This document shows positions 6,433-6,652 of a stretch of 6,652 bases of DNA, in pieces (the stretch's first letter is position 1; every line of letters starts with the position of its first letter). The translations under genes were made by a program, and so were the position numbers. The stretch is from contig CAIZNF010000664.1 of the NCBI GenBank assembly GCA_903934275.1, positions 1-6,652 on the forward strand, in the 5' to 3' direction. Source of the stretch: an uncultured Nitrosomonadales bacterium (GTDB taxonomy: Bacteria > Pseudomonadota > Gammaproteobacteria > Burkholderiales > Gallionellaceae). The notes beneath the pieces were generated by a model. That model had not been told where the DNA came from and did no database searches. It saw nothing but the letters and a program-made list of their open reading frames with translations.

Positions 6433-6652
6433 TTACGCTTTTAGAATGCCACCAGATGGTTTGGCTACAGCTTTTTTGGCAGCTGGTTTAGCGGCTGCTT
6501 TTTTCGCTGCTGGTTTTTTGGCTACAGCTTTTTTGGCAGCTGGTTTAGCGGCAGCTTTTTTTGCTGCTGGTTTTTTAGCTACGACTTTTTTGGCAACCGG
6601 TTTAGCGGCAACTTTTTTTGCCACTGGTTTTTTAGCTACGACTTTTTTGGCA
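6433..6652 (-). CDS. Histone H1-like Lys/Ala-repeat DNA-binding protein, C-terminal part (partial)
   Basis: The last 72 codons; the frame is open to the window edge, so the N-terminus is missing. Composition is almost only Ala, Lys, Val and Pro, arranged as AKKP-xAKKxA-AKP-xAKKxV, a 19-residue unit repeated about 3.3 times, ending in AKPSGGILKA and a TAA (6433-6435 on the plus strand). Such tails are known from bacterial H1-like and AlgP-like proteins, which bind DNA non-specifically through lysines and help compact the nucleoid or tune expression. The unit nearest the N-terminal side has Val where the two later units have Ala. A GTG codon at 6624-6622 is in frame but lies inside the repeat and is not a believable start. 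The gene converges on mgtE and has its own terminator. A Lys/Ala-rich tail on another protein (some ribosomal or polyhydroxyalkanoate-granule proteins carry one) remains possible until the N-terminus is seen. Confidence 0.8.
   Translation of the reverse strand, partial: AKKVVAKKPVAKKVAAKPVAKKVVAKKPAAKKAAAKPAAKKAVAKKPAAKKAAAKPAAKKAVAKPSGGILKA
6463..6652 (-). repeat. 57-bp tandem repeat within the H1-like gene
   Basis: The same block recurs every 57 bases, with corresponding positions at 6463, 6520, 6577 and 6634, so at least 3.3 copies are visible and the array runs off the window. The period equals 19 codons, so gain or loss of a unit keeps the frame. The two copies nearest the 3' end of the gene are nearly identical; the next one differs more, mostly Ala-to-Val codon changes. 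Confidence 0.9.

Noticed and set aside
6622..6624. GTG on the minus strand as start of the H1-like gene, giving a 63-residue protein
   Set aside because: The repeat pattern continues in frame past it to the window edge, and there is no ribosome binding site, so the gene starts outside the window.

Overview
The window looks like chromosomal DNA from a mid-GC betaproteobacterium. The evidence is an aroE-mtgA gene pair, a lysine/alanine-repeat histone H1-like protein, and a GGDEF-EAL protein with a typical proteobacterial PAS chain. A Nitrosomonadales/Gallionellaceae-type host is my guess and cannot be settled from the sequence alone.

Layout. (1) 1-874: the 3' end of aroE (shikimate dehydrogenase), then mtgA (monofunctional peptidoglycan glycosyltransferase) one base later, almost certainly one operon. 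(2) 875-1238: a 364-base gap with no credible gene. Most of it is a 228-bp AT-rich element with near-perfect 21/22-bp terminal inverted repeats, flanked by an exact 10-bp direct repeat. This is a non-autonomous transposable element (MITE) by structure. A TATAAT box lies between its right end and the next gene. (3) 1239-4547: a 1102-residue inner-membrane cyclic-di-GMP enzyme. It has a periplasmic sensor between two membrane helices, three PAS domains, then GGDEF and EAL domains with signature residues intact. A run of ten G near its 5' end could make it phase variable. (4) 4548-4731: a spacer with a gene-end repeat, a perfect 9-bp inverted repeat and a possible promoter. (5) 4732-6180: mgtE, an Mg2+ channel/transporter with N domain, two CBS domains and a membrane domain. 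(6) 6181-6432: a second copy of the gene-end repeat, about 150 bases with nothing recognisable, then a strong intrinsic terminator serving the minus strand. (7) 6433-6652, minus strand: the C-terminal part of an AKKP-repeat H1-like DNA-binding protein, encoded by a 57-bp tandem repeat and running off the window.

The genes do not form one pathway. aroE and mtgA are core metabolism and cell-wall functions. The cyclic-di-GMP enzyme and mgtE each seem to be separate transcription units. No defence, phage or biosynthetic system was found. The points most worth following up are the MITE-like element, the G10 tract and the repeat pair placed at the same distance after two unrelated stop codons.
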